Assembly (NCBI RefSeq): GCF_003073045.1
Contig: NC_037590.1
Coordinates: 43,254,296-43,318,295, forward strand
Source: Pomacea canaliculata
Lineage: Eukaryota > Mollusca > Gastropoda > Architaenioglossa > Ampullariidae
Direction of reading: 5' to 3'
DNA length: 64,000 nucleotides
Shown: one piece after another, positions 1-13,700 of the stretch
Position numbering within the stretch: position 1 is the first letter of the stretch
Layout of the letters: each line of letters starts with the position of its first letter
Program-made: the position numbers and the translations under genes
Notes under the pieces: model-generated
What the model was told of the DNA's origin: nothing
Seen by the model: the letters and a program-made list of their open reading frames with translations, nothing else
The model's database searches: none

Positions 1-783
1 TTCGACCTCGGCAGCTTTGCAAAGGGGACCAAGAAAAACTTACGAGGAAAATCTCACTACGAAGACTGGTTCACAAAATTTGGAGCTCTTCACAATCCTT
101 TGGTCTTCTACACCGACTCGGACACCTTCGCTCAAATCGCCCTCCGTGTGCGGGGAGGAGAGTTAGCAGCATTGACGAGAGTGATCAAAGTGTCACGTGA
201 CCAGCTGTGGAGCTTCCAGCTGCGAGAGAAAGTGGCCAGGATATACGCACAAAGCTCTTACCCGAAACACCTCCCCAACACAGTGATACCCGAGTATTCC
301 TGCGCCATGCACGCGAAGTTTGAAGTGATGAACGACACCATCCGTAATCGCTATTTTCCTAGCTCGCACTATGCCTGGATAGACATTGGATGTTTCCGAG
401 ACCTTTCTGTCACCATTAACGAAGTCTTGTCTCTTGTTCCACCTAAAGATCTTGATCCGAGTCGTATTATGTATTCCGAAGTGTTTTCACCTGCCCTAAC
501 TATGCTTCCCTCAAAAATCTTTCGTGAAAATATTGTGTGGGTGGGAGGTGCGTCATTTGTTGGAAGAGCGGAAGTAGTGTTGGAGTTCACCGAGCAGTAC
601 AGACGCGCCACGGTTCGATTCCTGGAAGAAAAGGGACTGAGCAATAGCGACCAGCAAGTGATCTACTCCATGTTTACCAGGGAAGGCAGAAATCTGGTGA
701 AACCCACAGTCGAGCTGCAAATCATTCACAGAGGCTGGTTCGGGGTCGGCTACCACTGCCTGAACAGAAAGAGAGTGAGATGA
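1..783 (+). CDS. HtrL/YibB-like glycosyltransferase-type protein, copy 1 (5' partial)
   Basis: Open from the first base of the window to a TGA at 781-783, giving 260 residues of a protein whose start lies outside. It matches the plus-strand copy at 23.2-24.1 kb almost residue for residue. I assign both to the HtrL/YibB family, known from a bacterial LPS-core locus and from some animals; the biochemical role of the family is not settled. Recognisable landmarks are FDLGSF, YEDWF, the DxD-type FYTDSD and YAWIDIGCFRD. It differs from copy 2 mainly in two short stretches (KGTKKNL near the start, and LSVTINEVLS after the WIDIGCFRD motif) and ends in NRKRVR instead of KKKNDNFL. The frame is unbroken and looks functional. 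A membrane-anchor exon is expected upstream, outside the window. Family assignment is from motif memory, not a search. Confidence 0.85.
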   Translation, partial: FDLGSFAKGTKKNLRGKSHYEDWFTKFGALHNPLVFYTDSDTFAQIALRVRGGELAALTRVIKVSRDQLWSFQLREKVARIYAQSSYPKHLPNTVIPEYSCAMHAKFEVMNDTIRNRYFPSSHYAWIDIGCFRDLSVTINEVLSLVPPKDLDPSRIMYSEVFSPALTMLPSKIFRENIVWVGGASFVGRAEVVLEFTEQYRRATVRFLEEKGLSNSDQQVIYSMFTREGRNLVKPTVELQIIHRGWFGVGYHCLNRKRVR

Positions 784-2876
784 CATTGTGTCAGTGTTGT
801 CGTAGTTGCCTGTATGTGTAAATGTGTACTAGTGTGTATATATGGAGAAAAACTTAAAGTCCCTTGTGGACGAGTAAAAGCTCAGGGGAACTCCCCTCCC
901 AGCAAGTGTAATAATAAGATTATTTATGAGTAGACATCCGGGGATAGAGGCCGGTCCTTAAAGCAGTGCCTAAGAAGCAGCTGTAGTGAGGTTTGTTTTG
1001 TTGCCTAGCCAAGGTAATATGTAGATTGTAGAATGTTTATATTTTTTATTTATGAGGGATAAAGCTGTATTTTGTGCATTTTGAATTTCAAACGAAAATT
1101 TATATTATAATTCCCGTTGCAGGTTCATTATTTTATCGAAAACGATCCAGCCATGACGTGGTTTTGGACTTTTCGGTAATTAAGATTTCGGCTTTTAAAT
1201 TAGTAGCTGACGATTTTAAAAAGACTGCTCCTGCTCCTAAATGGCAAGTTGCTGAATTTACCGACACTTGTCAGTATGTGAATGCTTGCAGACACATTGA
1301 TGCGAGTCTCACAAAATAAGAAAAGTGTCAGCTAGGACCACTCTCCTTCGTTCAACACAAGTAATGTTTTCTTCTCTTTCAACAAAAGACCACCTGGCAT
1401 TTTTTTTCTGGTCTCTCTTGACAACCACATTCCACATTGTAGGATCCACCCAACCCCGGTTATGATCACGATCGTACTAGAGTTTAAAACGCCCATTATT
1501 TTGTGTTAATTGACTAGTCCTGAGAACATTTTTAATTTTTAAAAGTTTTTTCGGTAAATGTAGATGAACATCACCATTCTCTTCTCACACCTACAGACTT
1601 GACTTTGCGCTAAAAAAAAAAGTAAACCACGTGACGAGACATTTGTACACAGAAACGTTTAACTAACATGAAGTCCCATCTCCCCCGCTGGCTGAGGAGC
1701 GAAACTAGGATCGACATTGATCGCTGAACCTTCTGAACTCAGCTGGCCCGGGAATTATGAAGATGCGGATAAAGGGCTGTAACCACGGTTTGCTGTTTAT
1801 CCTCTCAGTCTCGCTTACGCCCCTTTGCCAGTGTTCACAGGTCACATGGATCCGAGGCCGCAGGCGACTTCTCGCTTTGTGATGCACAGTAACGATCATG
1901 TATCGAGTTTTAGCATTAAATCAAAAGTTTTCTTCCAGCATAAGTGTACAGAAACTTATTCAGGCAGAATGAAAGTATTGTATTTTTAGCTAGATTTTTA
2001 TCAAAGTTTGGAAGATAAGTGCGTGCGTTAATGAAAACGGAAATAGTTATTTTGGTTATATTGGTCGTACTGATGTGAGTCACGTGATATGTGTAACTAG
2101 CCAATTAGAAAAGTCGATTACATTATCAACCTTACCAGATGCTGCTAGTCAGAATTCAGTGTTGTTTGTGTACACCTGTTCAACCTGTCACGTCCAAACT
2201 ATGTCGCCTGTCACTTGTTGTCTCTTTTCACATGTCATCAAGTCGTCTAGAGTGCAGCTCGAGATATCATATATTTCAAGCTAGAAATGGTTACCATGAT
2301 AGTGAGATCTCTCTGTCTCCCCCTGGATGTGATACCCGTGTACAAAGCTGAGCAACGGTACTATTCTCCGGGTACTCCGGAGTCTTCACCCTGTTCGAGT
2401 GAGAGAGAAAGAGACAGAAAGTTATGATTGAAATAATTGCCAGAGGAGTCAGGGTTAGAGAATGCATCATTCTAACACATGAAGGGGGACAGAGGAGTGA
2501 ATTATACTCACGCCCTGGTCGTCTTGAATGCCGTGCAAATGATGATGGTACTCTCATTTTCATTGGTCTTTGTTTTGCTGACTTCCAAGTTTCTCATTAT
2601 CTAAACTTCTTTAGCTCACAGCGCAGAAACTTCTTCTTCCGCGATTTCTTTCTGATAGTGAAATTATTATGAGTGGCCAAGGAGCATTTGTAGCACGTTG
2701 TTTAGAAACGCTCCTGTACTCCCGGAGAGTCATTTGGCCAGTGTTGTTTACTATCCATAATTTGTCACTTTAAGAGTTAACATATAGTCAGGGCAAATCT
2801 GTCGTATAAGTTTTCTCTTGTATTAGACGACGATGTTACAGATAAACATTACATAGTTTTATGTTCAGCGCTAGTG
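784..2876. other. 3' flank of HtrL-like copy 1, no gene seen
   Basis: AT-rich sequence after the stop codon, probably including the 3' untranslated region. I find no canonical AATAAA close to the stop. Around 2311-2405 there is a stretch related to the 'ctccgggtactccgg' module of mollusc SINE-like repeats, which recurs near 18970. No open frame here looks protein-like. Confidence 0.4.
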
Positions 2877-3033
2877 TGAGACACGTGGACAGGCTGCTAT
2901 ACTGCGAGGTCTAGTCACCTAGAGACACGTGGACAGGCTGCTATACTGCGAGGTCTAGTTACCTAGAGACACGTGACAGGCTGCTATACTGCGAGGTCTA
3001 GTCACCTAGAGACACGTGACAGGCTGCTATACT
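2877..3033. repeat. 44-bp tandem repeat, left part
   Basis: A unit of about 44 bp beginning gagacacgtggacaggctgc and ending ggtctagtcaccta is repeated about 3.5 times. Two of the copies lack two bases (acacgtgacagg instead of acacgtggacagg). The array is cut at 3033 by the hAT-like element and resumes at 4915. Confidence 0.9.
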
Positions 3034-4914
3034 CAGTGGCGTAGGAAGATGTTCGGCGTTGGGGGGGCAAACTCCCTGCTGACAGTGAATGGCGTTCGCA
3101 CTCGCACATTACGTAAAAAAGGATGGGGGGGGGGGTACTGCACGCACGCACGTACACAGTGGTAGCATCACAACACGCTGCTTTATTGTTAAAAGGCAAA
3201 GCAGCATTAAATAAGAAAAAACAAATTAAAGAATGACTCCCCGGCTAACGCATTCACAAGAAATGTGAAAAACGTTATAATCATATATGATATAAATCAT
3301 ATTAATCAAGGTTGGCAAGTCAGTGTGCCAAAAAAACTGCGTCTTCGGTGATTTCTATTAATTAACTCCATTGCAATCTCGTCCAGATTAAGCAGATCAA
3401 CCCTCTCTTTAAATACATGCATAATGAGACAGTTATTCAAGCGCGTTTGTGTCATGGAACTTCTCAGGTATGTTTTTGTTTGTTTTAAGGCAGAAAAACT
3501 GCGTGGAAAAACAAAAGTAAAGATTAATTAAGCCTACTCACCCAACGGCTCGTGACATGCTTTGTTCTATCTCACAACAAACGCGGGGAAAATACGCTGG
3601 TTGCTGGAACCCTCTTCTAGACACCACGTACGCCAGTTCCAGCGACAGTCCACACAGCACGTGGCAAACCCCCGACTACTCCCAGAGACGGGCACAGGTC
3701 TCTCCACCACCGCAAAAACTCCTCTTCCGCCCCGCCGTCCTCCCAGTCCTGTGTGGCAGGTTTCTATAGGCTTCGAGAAACCTCCAGAACCTTTCCCTAC
3801 CCACAGGGACCAGCGTCCGCGAGATAATCCACGTTACAAAGAGGCACAGCCCTATACCTGAACTCGGTGTCCACACACCCTGGGAAAATAGCCCCATCCA
3901 CCCCAAAGAGAATCAAAGAGACCAGAGAGGAAGGGACGCAAGGCTACCCTATAATTAAGGGCCATAAACTGGCCAGGGGACGAAACTAGGGTGGGAATGG
4001 CCGCAGGGCCATCCCCTTCCTTGCTCCGCTACTCGACGGTGCTGAGCCAGCGATGCGACACGTTCTATGGCCATCTACCAAAACACGGACACATATATAC
4101 AAACCAAACAGTATAACACAGATAACTTATGTTGAGTACCAGCCACAGTCGTTGATGATAAAAGAGTGCCCTTGTGTAGTTTTAGAAATGTTACTTATGC
4201 AGTTCCCCCTGAGTCGTAGATAGCAATGATACCAGTCTCTCTGTCTCTACAGAAAACTACCAATATAGGGACTCGGAGTCTTTGCCTTACTTAGGTGAAG
4301 TCAAAGCCGACAATTCGCACTAAACCGTTGGTGTCTAGTAAGATGGAAGTCCTCGTGCTTCGCTAGCTTTTCACAAAGTGTAAGGGTTCCTGTCTGATTG
4401 GCAATACTGAGGTATTGGTATGCAACTAATTCGTTACTGGCTTTCTGTGTTCCCGATGGCCAGTGCGGCCCCTTTGGTTGTAAGCGATAGCAGATAATTT
4501 TAGGGTGACAGCGAGTGGTGGGGGATGTTTTTATGTTGGTCAAACGAAAACCGACAAAGAAAAGGCGTCGCATTATGGGGGAGGGGGAGGGAGACCACAC
4601 TCGATGTACCGATGTACTGTCCGGCTGCTTTCTTCGCTCAGGCTTCAACACAGCCTGCAATTAGCATGGCAAACAATAACGGAGTGTCCCAGATCTGATC
4701 GTCAGAGGTGCTAGAGCCTCCACTTGCCTCAGGGCCCGCTTTTGTGACGGTGATGACCGTCTCCTCTCTACGTTCCCCTACCTTTCTTCAGTTCCTTGCT
4801 CTTTGTGAGAATTACGTCTCAAATATTGGGGGGGCAAAAGGATATTCCTGCCCCCCCTGTATTTTCCTTGGGGGGTCGGCTGCCCCCGCTGCCCCCCTGG
4901 TTCCTACGCCACTG
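3034..4914. mobile_element. hAT-like non-autonomous DNA transposon, 1,881 bp
   Basis: The element starts CAGTGGCGTAGGAA and ends TTCCTACGCCACTG, a perfect 14-bp terminal inverted repeat. It is flanked by an exact 8-bp duplication, gctatact, at 3026-3033 and 4915-4922. The target is a known tandem repeat, so the empty site can be read directly. An 8-bp duplication with CAGTGGCGTA-type ends is typical of hAT elements. Runs of G and C sit just inside both ends. I find no transposase in either strand, so the copy was probably moved in trans. The clean ends and exact duplication suggest a fairly recent insertion. A diverged relative lies at about 42943-43600. Confidence 0.88.
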
Positions 4915-5026
4915 GCTATACTGCGAGGTCTAGTCACCTAGAGACACGTGGACAGGCTGCTATACTGCGAGGTCTAGTCACCTAGAGACACGTGGACAGG
5001 CTGCTATACTGCGAGGTCTAGTCACG
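4915..5026. repeat. 44-bp tandem repeat, right part
   Basis: Continuation of the 44-bp array after the hAT-like insertion: about 2.5 units, starting with the target duplication gctatact and ending near ggtctagtcac at 5024. Together with the left part the array has about six units. Confidence 0.9.
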
Positions 5027-8000
5027 AAAGACTTTGATTTTTCTGACTGAGATTCACATTAGCCTTCGTTGTCATAATAAAGCATTGGATATTTTTGGTT
5101 AAATACCAACACAAAAAAAAAATATTAATCATTTACAAAATTTAAATAAAATTATAAAAATGATATTAACCAACCTAAAATTTAGAGATATGTATCTGCC
5201 TATTCTTTGTTTATTTAGTTTACTTATTTTATACTTCATTTAAAATTTTAATTTTAATTTAACCATTTTATTTCTAACTTTATTTTTTAAATGAGTGTTA
5301 ATGTTTAATCTTTTGAAGTTTTCAACTAAAATAAGGTCTTTATATTGTATTTATATTTTTTATGTCTTGTTTCTTTGGTTGCATATTTTGTTACACTTAT
5401 TGAATTTTTTTATTAGATGTATTTACTATTTTCATTATATTTTCACTTTTTTAAGTTTATACAGTGTTTGGGTTTGGTAGACGTGCCTGTGCATTAAACA
5501 GTAAAAAGTAAATACAGAATGTCATGTTGATATTATTTAGGATAAAATAGTCACTACCTAAAACAACGCTTTAGCATGATTGTAGTCACATAATTTTTTT
5601 TAAGTTCAGTGCCTTTTATAGTCTGCAATATGGATGTTACACTTTTATGAGCGTGGTTGCTAGCTTCATCGGTAATATCATCATCATGATCATCATCATT
5701 ATTATTAAACGAGCGTTTTCGTCATTTGTCATAACATTCCCTCCGACTGGTGCAGTCACTCCCTGTGTTTACTCGTTGCCGCTGATGTTGATCACTCGGT
5801 CACACGCAGCCACACACGTCCTTCACCTAAACCTTGTTATTGGTGGGAGGACAACTCATTGTGTGCTTGACTGTCTTGATAATTGCGATGTTCAGTGGTG
5901 TCGTGCGTAATTTTTGATATCATGACTATTTTAGTTTGTTTGTAATACGTATTTTACCCTTGACACCAGGAAGAGCAATATTAAATAAAGTACTTTATAT
6001 GTACCTTCGTTCAGACGTGATATGTGTGAGACTCCGGTCTGGACGGGTTGCATGAAGGTATATGCCTCAATTCCATACAAATACGTGCCGACCTCAGCGT
6101 TTCCGAATTCAGTGTGGACACCCTACCTAACCGCAAGCCCTTGAACCAGAAGACTTTGAAGAGCTTCAGACTGTTGCCCGCCAGAGCTGCCCAGGCCCAG
6201 GACAGCAAACAACCATCTGAACCTGGCACTGAGGCGCAGTTCGAATCTTTCCCTGGGACGTCCTCTCAGTCGTCCTGACAAACCTTGAGCCAGTCGTCCG
6301 CCATCCCCAAGACTGGTTTGTTCTTAATGAGGCAGACTTTAACGCGCTACTTTCAGAAAAAAAGATTCGTGCAAATTACAGAAAATACACATGGTGAGAT
6401 AACAAACAACCTATGTCAAATATAACGCAGGTATGTCTTTATGTTCAGTTTCTTTCTTCTTCCGTCTAATGTCTGCTCTTTGTGGTGTATCCTGGACGAC
6501 TGAGGATTTACAGCTTCCTTTTATTTACAACCTTCAAAGACGCCGACTTTTTTTCAATCCGTTAAACGGATATAAATATTTTCTAGCAAGTGGGGTTGGG
6601 TGGTTTTTTAACACCTAGTAGATGCAGAGAACAAACAGCGTGTCAGAAATAATATGTGGGAAACGAGGAAGTTTAAATTTAAGCCAACCTGGTTATCAGC
6701 TACCATGAAAAAAAAAAAAAAAAAAGAAAGAAAGAAAAGTAAACAGCGGGACAAACCCAGCATGGAACAGGAATCAGTCATGGCTTCGTGCCTTATCTGC
6801 ACCTTGTTGACTTGATCTGCAGTCCACCTGTTTGAGGATTATGGTTTTCTGCTCCACCTACCCACCCCACTCCAACCCACTAGCCGCAGTTACAAGGGAA
6901 AGAATAAGACATGAAGAGAGAAAATGACTGTAGTGTTGCTGAATGCAGATGGACAAAGTTTTAATTATTTTCATAATTCGAATATTTCGTTCGCTGCTTA
7001 GAAAGCAGTAGTTGTAGCTCATGTACCCGAACTCTGCCATTTACGACTGGCGTCTTCCAGCGGAGTGTTGTGTTTATGCATAAAATATGTACTTACAAGG
7101 AGATAATTGCAGGAAAATATATACTTAGAGAGAGAGAGATAATTTAATGGTTTATACTTAGAGACATTTAAATGAAAATATACTTAGAGATACTTTAATG
7201 AAAATATATGCGGCTTGGTGAACAATTCCTGAAGTCTCTTTGATGAAGAACTATATGGATTGAAATATGAGTTAAACACTTGCAAATAATAAACTCAAGC
7301 TACATCTGAATATTTCAATACATTGTAGTTGTAAGAAAATTAAAAAAGCAAAGAGTAAAACATGAACGGAAATAAATAAAAGAACGAAGACTTGATACTG
7401 GTTTACAGACATACATTACTGGTATGTAAAATTCTTGTACAGAAGATTGTTTAAAATAAATCACTGGAAACGGCAATTTTTAAATACAAAAACTGGTTAT
7501 TTACATAAATACAAAAACTGAATATTAACGTACACACAGAAACTGAATATTGACGTAAATAAAGAAACTCATTGTTGCAATGTTCCTGCGGGTCCCAGGA
7601 TCTTGTGCCCAAGGGGCAAGTGGGTGAGAATGAACGTTACCACCCGCGTGAACAATCGCTCGACTTTTAGAAGGCGAGTAATGGGCGGGTGCAGCATTTA
7701 CCTTTCACCCAGGGTGGAAGAGTTTAGCAACGGCAGAGGACGTATGACGCAACAAGTAAGAATTTAGGTCAATCCCAGAGAACAAAAAACAAGGTGTACT
7801 TAGTAATGATAATAAAATTACTAATTATAAAGCGAAAATGTGGAAGAGGTCTGAGGTGAAGTGTTTTACCTTAAAATCACTCTGGGAGAATAATATACCC
7901 TGAATATTTAACTAAGCCCTCACTTCCTCAATCGCATCTGTTTCTTCTCCTCTCTCTGCTTCTTCGGGTAAAATGACTAAGGTAGCCGCAGCAGTTACCA

Positions 8001-8581
8001 AGGTATGTTTTTGACAGTCTTGTCTGCTATATTGCTGTATTACTTCCCATACTCCTCTTACAGATATGGTCGCTTTGCAAGCCATTTGGGAAAGCCTTGA
8101 GAGGAGAAGGGTGTTGCAAAGCTTCATTGCAAACAAATCTTGCACGTAAACCTTGAAAACATTGCAACTCGAGAACAGCCCTTAAAAACCTTCGTAAATG
8201 GCATATTACCTGAACTAACTTCTGCATCATATCGATAAAACTTCTTTTTTCCAATCCTACAAAGTATGTATAGGCTGTGCCTCTAAGAAACGACTTGAAA
8301 AATGAATAAGAGATACATGTATTCCGGAAGTACATGGCTGCTCAACAGTTCCTTTGTGAAAGGACGAAGAAAGCAGTGAAAACACGCGAAGAATAAATTG
8401 AAAGGTAACTAGAAAAGATTTTCATCAAGAGTAACTAACTCATGAAAGTGAGTCAAACAAAACAATCAGAGCCATACTGAGGTTTTCTATTCTAGAGGAA
8501 GGGCGAATCACCTAGCACTAACAAATATGAACCAATGACACACTACCTGTTTTCTAGTAACAAAAGTCGTGTAACAGCAAA
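5027..8581. other. AT-rich intergenic region, no gene seen
   Basis: Mostly low-complexity AT-rich sequence. A more GC-rich island at about 6030-6290 holds open frames on both strands, but neither resembles a known family. Short internal repeats of a 'acttagagaga' type occur near 7120-7210. A minus-strand open stretch at 8027-8335 (102 residues) has mixed composition but no motif I recognise and no clear splice partner. Confidence 0.4.
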
Positions 8582-8680
8582 ACTGGGTGGTGGTCTATTT
8601 ACTTACATGACAGTAACAATAGACTGGGTGGTGGTCTATTTACTTACATGACAGTAACGACAGACTGGGTGGTGCTCTAA
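8582..8680. repeat. 41-bp tandem repeat
   Basis: A 41-bp unit beginning actgggtggtggtctattta is present twice almost identically (8582-8622, 8623-8663) and a third time in part. It lies about 320 bp before the candidate anchor exon at 9001, so it may sit in a promoter region; that is only positional. Confidence 0.8.
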
Positions 8681-9000
8681 ACTTGACATCACACCATTAT
8701 TCCACGGCACCACCCACCACTGGGCGCTGTGTATTCCTGCGCGCGGTCTGTGCACTGCGTCAAACTGCAGGCGCCCCCAGTCTGTCCCCGTGCGCACTAC
8801 AGGCGGCAGCAACCTTCCAGTTCCCTGTTTATTATGCTAAAAAGGAACTTCAATTCTCCGATATTGAGAACGACGAAAAGGGGACTTACAATACGTGTCT
8901 TGGATTTAAATAAAAGGGTTACAGGGTCGAAACCCCTCTTGCTGCTCCAGAACAGTTGAAAGAAAAACTTGTCACCAAAGCGTGGAAAGGATCCCTTGTC

Positions 9001-9078
9001 ATGATGCGGCGGCTTTTCGTGTGCGTCTGCTGCACTGTACCTGTTGTGCTGTGTGCACTGGCTTGGCACAGACAATGG
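9001..9078 (+). CDS. Candidate first exon of HtrL-like copy 2 (membrane anchor)
   Basis: ATG ATG CGG CGG opens a 26-codon exon that ends directly at a good donor, GTGAGT, at 9079. It encodes MMRRLF followed by a strongly hydrophobic stretch (VCVCCTVPVVLCALAW) and HRQW: two arginines before a hydrophobic segment, the layout of a type II signal anchor. It ends in phase 0. The acceptor of the HtrL-like exon at 23164 is also phase 0, and joining the two gives a 332-residue protein. Most secretory-pathway glycosyltransferases have this architecture. The 14 kb distance is long and other small stem exons could lie between. An alternative is that the exon belongs to an unrelated short secreted peptide. 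Confidence 0.5.
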
Positions 9079-10784
9079 GTGAGTAGCAACTAAATGCTTT
9101 GTGCTTTCTTCTCCTCACTTGTCTGCTTCGGCGATGATGATCGTGACGAAAATGGGCTGTCAATGTGTGTGAGTGTGTTTGAGAGAAAAGAAAGGAAAAA
9201 GAAAATTAATAATAATAATTTTCTTTAGCGCTATTCCCATGTAGGCTCAACTCGCTTTACAATAGTGATACCAGTCCTAAACGCAAGTAGTCCACACAAA
9301 CATAACCAAATGAAAAAAAAAGTGTTGGTAGGTGGGACTGTGTCGCCACATGAGGCAACTGGCTACATCGGTTGTCTGACCACTTGAGTCTGTGTCATGG
9401 ACTGGACTACCATGGAAACACCAATGTCCGGCGTGCGCGCGCACACATACACATTGCTCGCCATGACAACAGTTCACAAGACATCAGAAGGTTTCAGTCC
9501 TCGCTGCTGATACACGCTTGTTTCCTTTTAAGAGCACCAAATCAACAATACACAATAGTCGCAAAAGGTAAATGGAGTCCAGTTCACAAAGCCGCAGACA
9601 AACAGATTAATTAAACAGAAAAATGAAGGAGCATGTAACAAATAACAGGGACGAAGCTCATCCAGTCATCGCGGAGAACAGCTGATGTTTTATGGCCTTA
9701 GAAAAACTGTAAGATCACTGACTAGGGTTTTTTTTTAATTTGACAAGCGTACGTGTGTCTAAGTTAATAGTTGACATATTGCCCTCAATTTCCTTTTGAA
9801 AGAAATAAAGATTTCATGTTACAAAGTACCACTAGCAGTATACTTGAACAATATAAATAAAATTTGTGAAAGCTTTATGAAATTTATCTTCAGAAAGAGC
9901 CTATAGGTTGGAGCAAGACTTTTAACAATTATAAGGAAATCGATTCCATCCTTGTCACAAATTGTATTTTTTCTGCTAAATACATGTTTATTTAACTGCA
10001 GTGTATCACACACTATCTTTCTCTCTCACACACACAAGCACACACACACACCGATCTCCGGTAATGCATGCACACCACGCACAGGCGGACACAGAGATGA
10101 AGATAACATTTCAAGAGCCATTCTACACTAGAGAACGGATACAAAAATACATAAATAAGATAATATGGAATTTTTAATACTCAATGATTATCAGATGGTA
10201 TTTTTTAAAAGGAGAATTGAAAGGGTTGTGCTGACCTAAAAATAACAGACATTCGCAAGCAAGAAATAAAATAGCAAATGTTAACATAGTAGTACTGAAA
10301 GTTCTATTTTTTGTGAAAACATTTAATTTTGAAAAAAAGAGCTGTAGATAACAAGACACACAAAGAGTGCTCGGATTTTGACAAAATGTACTTTTGGTCT
10401 CAAACCTTCAAAGAACAGGAACAAATCGCCAAGTAGACAAATTAATATGATTTTCTAGCAAAATATCATCTCTCTCGGTCTCTCGCCTTCACTCTCAACT
10501 CGCTCGTGATCTCAAGGTGCAAGCTGAGGAGTACTAACTCTTGTATGCTGTTTAATCAACGCCATCTACAAGATATTGTCATCCTCATCTTCATCATCAT
10601 AAAGGCTAATGAAAGCTATGCTTCACACAGACAACATCAAACAGGAACGGACAACAAGGATCAGTGTTAGCATGACTTCTCAACAAAAAAAAACCCCAAA
10701 AAACCAAAACAAAATATTTTCTTATGATTTCAGCAAACTGCTGTCTTGTGATATGTGATAATAAAATCTTTTTAGGCCAGAAAT

Positions 10785-13700
10785 TGTAAACGGCCAGCGA
10801 GACTTGCTTATCTTCACTTTCCTAAACAGCTTCGCCATGTTCTTGACATATTTCAATCCTCTGGACATGATTGAGACACGTGAGCACTTCTTCAGTCACA
10901 GCAAAGTTCCTCGAACAAAAGTATACAATGCATTGCATGATCGTCTACACTTGGAAGAGAGATGTTTGCCTTTGAGCCCCTAAGCCGATCTTCACCCATT
11001 TTATTCATTTTATTGAGGCTTGTAAGCTGCTCAAGTGTTTGAGAACAAAACTGGGGCTGCACTTTATTGTGTTTATTGTGGTTTTTTATTACATCTTGGC
11101 ACGGAGCTCTGTCAGACGACTGATGTTGTAAACTATTGCTTATCTCACCATCGTGTTCAGAATGATGGAGTTGACAGGACTGTACAAAGACAGTGAAACA
11201 GATTGACTGAGGAAAGGGCAATGACTTGTTTTATTTACCTTCAGTAGCGGAAATTAACTCTCAAAATTTGACTTACTATTAATATTATCATAGTAACTAA
11301 GTCAATTTGTTTCTTTAGCGTGTTCAAATCATTTATTATTTAGCATTTTAGAAATTTGTCAATGATCTGCATTGTATATAGGCATAAATATTGAATATAA
11401 TCACTGCATAACAAATTGTGAGTTCTACCAATGCCAAGAATGTTTTCTTTTTCGGTAATTTTTTTAGAACATAACCCCCTTATCTTATAAGCACCACAAC
11501 ACAAGGAAAGGGTACAATGACAATGACAATGACAATGACAATGACAATGACAATGACCAAGTTTTTTTGTCCCGGTGGGCAATATGAACATGCAAAGGTG
11601 CTCTAGTCACAAAAGTACAACTAAGAAATCAAACTAAGAAATAAAGTTCGTTGCAAGGTGCAGCGTCTAAAGATTTCAACATAAAAATATCAGCAAATGA
11701 AAAATAGCAAGTGACAATATATATAGAAAACAAACTTACATCAAGAATATTCATGTGCGCACCTACAACATCACATACACACCACTGACACCTGATCTGA
11801 GGTGGAGCAGCTGGACCACAGATGGCACAAATGATTTCAGGTGTCTATTAGTTTTACATATTGACATGAAATAGCGTTGACATCAGCTTAGTAATACAAA
11901 GTCTGTCGGTAGTACATGTTCAGGTATTGACAACATGCCTGAAACTTTCCTTCCTGTTTGTTGGTCACAGAAAGAAGCCAAATCTCTCTGTTTGATACTA
12001 ATTATTTATTAGAAATAGTATTAAAGAAGCCAATTTAGTAAATTACTAAGCAGAAACATCAAGTATTTATTCTTTATAGTCAGGAGCGAACTACCAACTA
12101 CCAAAGAAAGCGAGAACTGGCTTTGTATGTTGTGCTGACTGATGTTATTTTCAGATTTTGTTGGTTGGTAACTCAGGGAAGGATTTTGTGAAATTAAAAA
12201 CTTGCTATTCCTCTGCTATATTTAATACTTCATCTAATTGAATTAATGTATGTTGTGATTTAGAAGACATAGCTTTAGTGAGATTGTTTTATGCTGTTTG
12301 TAATCTGATGATTAAATCAGTTCAAATTCTGAACAAGTTCTACCTGAATTTTCACAGCAGTAGTAGACTGGTGATTATTTATCTTTTGAATCAGTCCACC
12401 GTGAATGTTAAGCCGGAACAGTATCAAAATATTAAAAGTGCACTAAAGATAATGTTTTAATGAAGCTGTAATGCTGGAGCTGGTTAAAGACACAGCCAGG
12501 GACAATACAGAGCCAATACACACCCTCCACCTGTCTCCTGCTCTGCACTCGGGACTAAGAAAACTGCAAATTCTGATTGAATATTGCCACAGGACACCCA
12601 CTTAAACCAAAGCACTTTTCGGTCCCCTCCACTCTGCCTCCCACAAACTCGCTGACACCCCCACCACCACACCTTTGTGTCTGAGCTCCGGATGTGGTAT
12701 GGCGAGGGCATGTGCCTGGGTCACGTGAGTTTGAAAAATCCTATTGACACCAAGCTGAACAGAACTCCTCTGTGATGAATGCTGGACTTCAGTCCTTTAC
12801 TGTTTTGTACTTCAAAGAGCCAGCGACATTAATATAATGTTGTATCCAGCGTCTAGGCAACCCTATTGTCCACATTAGCAAGATTTGTTATTAAGGGTAC
12901 CTCGCTCCCTCCACCTGCACCTTCCCCTTGGCGGTGGCTGAGTCAAGACCTTTCTCTATTCGCGGCAGAACCACCCGGTCTCGGTCTGTCAATAAGGGTG
13001 TGGTGTTAATATTCAGCACATGCGCAGTACACGTTAGTCGGAAGCGATAATCAGTTTGTTAGCCAGTCAGTGTACCGAGACACAAACGTAAAGATAAACA
13101 GATCCTGAAGAGGACTTTGTCTGTATGTCATTTAAGTAGTAAAATATGTCGTACCAACAGATGGAAATAACTAATTTTTCTTGCTTTAAAATAGTTAATT
13201 TTTAACAACCGTTACAGTTACTAAGTTGTGCTTATGGTTGTGCTGATGAGTAAAATGTTTACACGTTAGTTACTGTGCATCTACTCTTCAAATGAGTAAA
13301 AATCGAGTTTATTTTTTAAAAACCGCTACACCCCTCCGTCCAATGCCCCTCACCGGGAAGAAAGGTGATGACAGGAATGACAGTGTGTTGTGTAATGTTC
13401 TCTCCTCCATTGCTGTACACAGTGGAAGAGCCAGACACAGGCAGACCGTGCCGCACTCTTCCATGCAGTCAGCAGGCTGTCACGCTTGGCTTCCACTGTT
13501 TTGCTGTATTTCAGTTGCCCGCCACCTGAAATTATTACTTCAGCAAGATCAGGTCATTGTGACCGGGACTTTGCTACACTTGAAACTTCTCTATCATTCA
13601 TATTACTCTTAATATTAACGCAGAAGTCGTGAAGCTGGTAACAAACGCGGACAATGACAGAATGGCAGCCAGCCAACGCACAGACATCAACCTCCGCCTC

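Noticed and set aside
2877-5026. CRISPR-like array of 44-bp repeats
   Set aside because: The units are directly adjacent with no unique spacers, in eukaryotic DNA; this is a plain tandem repeat.
8027-8335. 102-residue minus-strand ORF as a gene
   Set aside because: No motif, no splice partner and no similarity I recognise; kept only as a note in the intergenic entry.
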